From Paraburkholderia sp. UYCP14C (lineage in GTDB: Bacteria > Pseudomonadota > Gammaproteobacteria > Burkholderiales > Burkholderiaceae): 64,000 nt of DNA. Of this stretch, positions 63,496 to 64,000 are shown in pieces (position 1 is the stretch's first letter; every line of letters begins with the position of its first letter). The stretch is from assembly GCF_004197395.1 (NCBI RefSeq), contig NZ_SELS01000032.1, forward strand, positions 1 to 64,000. The letters are read 5' to 3'. The notes under the pieces were generated by a model. It saw only the letters and a list, made by a program, of their open reading frames with translations, did not search any database and was not told the origin of the DNA. A program made the translations under genes and the position numbers.

Positions 63496-64000
63496 ATGGC
63501 GGCAATTACCGCAAGCATGGTTGCAGAACTGCGCGCGAAGACCGACGCGCCGATGATGGAATGCAAGAAGGCGCTGACGGAGGCCGACGGCGATCTGGCG
63601 CGCGCTGAAGAACTGCTGCGCGTGAAGCTCGGCAACAAGGCCAGCAAGGCGGCATCGCGCGTGACGGCTGAAGGCGTCGTCGCATCGTTCATCAACGGCA
63701 ACGCTGGTTCGCTCGTCGAGCTGAACTGCGAAACCGACTTCGTCTCGAAGAACGACGACTTCCTCGCGTTCTCGAAAAAGATCGCCGAGCTCGTCGCCAC
63801 GCAGAACCCGGCTGACGTCGCCGCGCTGTCGGCTCTACCGCTCGACGGCCAGACCGTCGACGCAGTGCGCCTCGCGCTGGTCGGCAAGATCGGTGAAAAC
63901 CTGTCGATCCGCCGTTTCGTGCGCTTCGACACCGCGAACAAGCTGGCGGCGTACCTGCACGGCACGCGCATCGGCGTGCTGGTCGAGTACACCGGCGCGG
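63496..64000 (+). CDS. tsf: Elongation factor Ts (partial, runs off the window)
   Basis: The first 168 residues of EF-Ts, the nucleotide exchange factor for EF-Tu. The start [16 protein letters not shown] with AAGGAGC upstream (a second ATG at 63493 is adjacent), the [28 protein letters not shown]-terminal domain and the [17 protein letters not shown] core are all typical. The frame is open to the last base; the C-terminal dimerisation region is outside. Confidence 0.97.
   Translation, partial: MAAITASMVAELRAKTDAPMMECKKALTEADGDLARAEELLRVKLGNKASKAASRVTAEGVVASFINGNAGSLVELNCETDFVSKNDDFLAFSKKIAELVATQNPADVAALSALPLDGQTVDAVRLALVGKIGENLSIRRFVRFDTANKLAAYLHGTRIGVLVEYTGA

Noticed and set aside
63261-63992. 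A 243-residue minus-strand frame opposite tsf
   Set aside because: It is a shadow of tsf, with no independent support.

Overview
The window is about 64 kb of high-GC chromosome (roughly 64-65% by eye) from a member of the Burkholderia/Paraburkholderia group (Betaproteobacteria). This rests on the trimeric Burkholderia-type porin, the gene orders smc-zipA-ligA and map-glnD divergent from rpsB-tsf, the dapC-dapD-(yffB-like)-dapE-prmB cluster, and uniform codon use strongly biased to G/C at third positions. I see no prophage, insertion sequence, integrase, CRISPR array or compositionally foreign island. This is ordinary core and near-core chromosome, and I do not claim a new defence or mobile system in it.

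Layout. 1-5,280 (minus strand): a sugar-uptake module of an MFS transporter (with a single-base frameshift), a family 31 glycoside hydrolase and an outer-membrane porin, preceded by a cluster of palindromic GAACATT sites. 5.7-12.8 kb (plus): a small secreted Pro/His/Tyr-rich protein, the yejABEF peptide-import operon and an NlpC/P60 cell-wall hydrolase with a near-consensus promoter. 12.9-16.7 kb: a patatin-like lipoprotein, gltX, then tRNA-Ala(GGC) and two tRNA-Glu(TTC)/tRNA-Asp(GTC) pairs. 16.8-18.8 kb: a GNAT acetyltransferase, an AraC regulator and a gamma-glutamylcyclotransferase-like protein. 18.9-24.7 kb: both glyoxylate-shunt genes (aceB, aceA) surrounding an L-2-haloacid dehalogenase, a LysR regulator and a universal stress protein. 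25-27.5 kb: RhlE-type RNA helicase and acyl-CoA-binding protein.

27.6-31.1 kb (plus): tsaB, rimI, family-4 uracil-DNA glycosylase and a DUF1853 gene, with overlapping or nearly touching ends. 31-36 kb: thiD, lplT, alr, radA and a small TTG-start protein. 36.4-41.7 kb: a CoA-transferase, an ABC-F ATPase, glutathione peroxidase and cardiolipin synthase. 42.1-46.8 kb (minus): the lysine/diaminopimelate operon dapC-dapD-ArsC-like-dapE-prmB. 47-56.2 kb (plus): an EamA transporter, smc, zipA, ligA and def. 56.3-62 kb (minus): an RluF-like pseudouridine synthase with a long repetitive N-terminal extension, glnD and map. 62.2-64 kb (plus): rpsB and the start of tsf, which runs off the window.

How the genes fit together. 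Most are housekeeping: translation (gltX, tRNAs, tsaB, rimI, rluF, prmB, def, map, rpsB, tsf), chromosome and cell division (smc, zipA, ligA, radA), cell-wall precursors (dap genes, alr), nitrogen sensing (glnD) and phospholipids (cls, lplT). The more accessory parts are the glycoside module, the yej importer and the dehalogenase/LysR insert between the glyoxylate genes. The features most worth a second look are the 78-bp in-frame repeat array in the rluF-like gene, a perfect 16-bp inverted repeat upstream of smc, two perfect operator-like palindromes (near 5.5 kb and 21.5 kb), the DUF1853 gene next to udg with a nuclease-like motif, and a small ORF coupled to the EamA gene.
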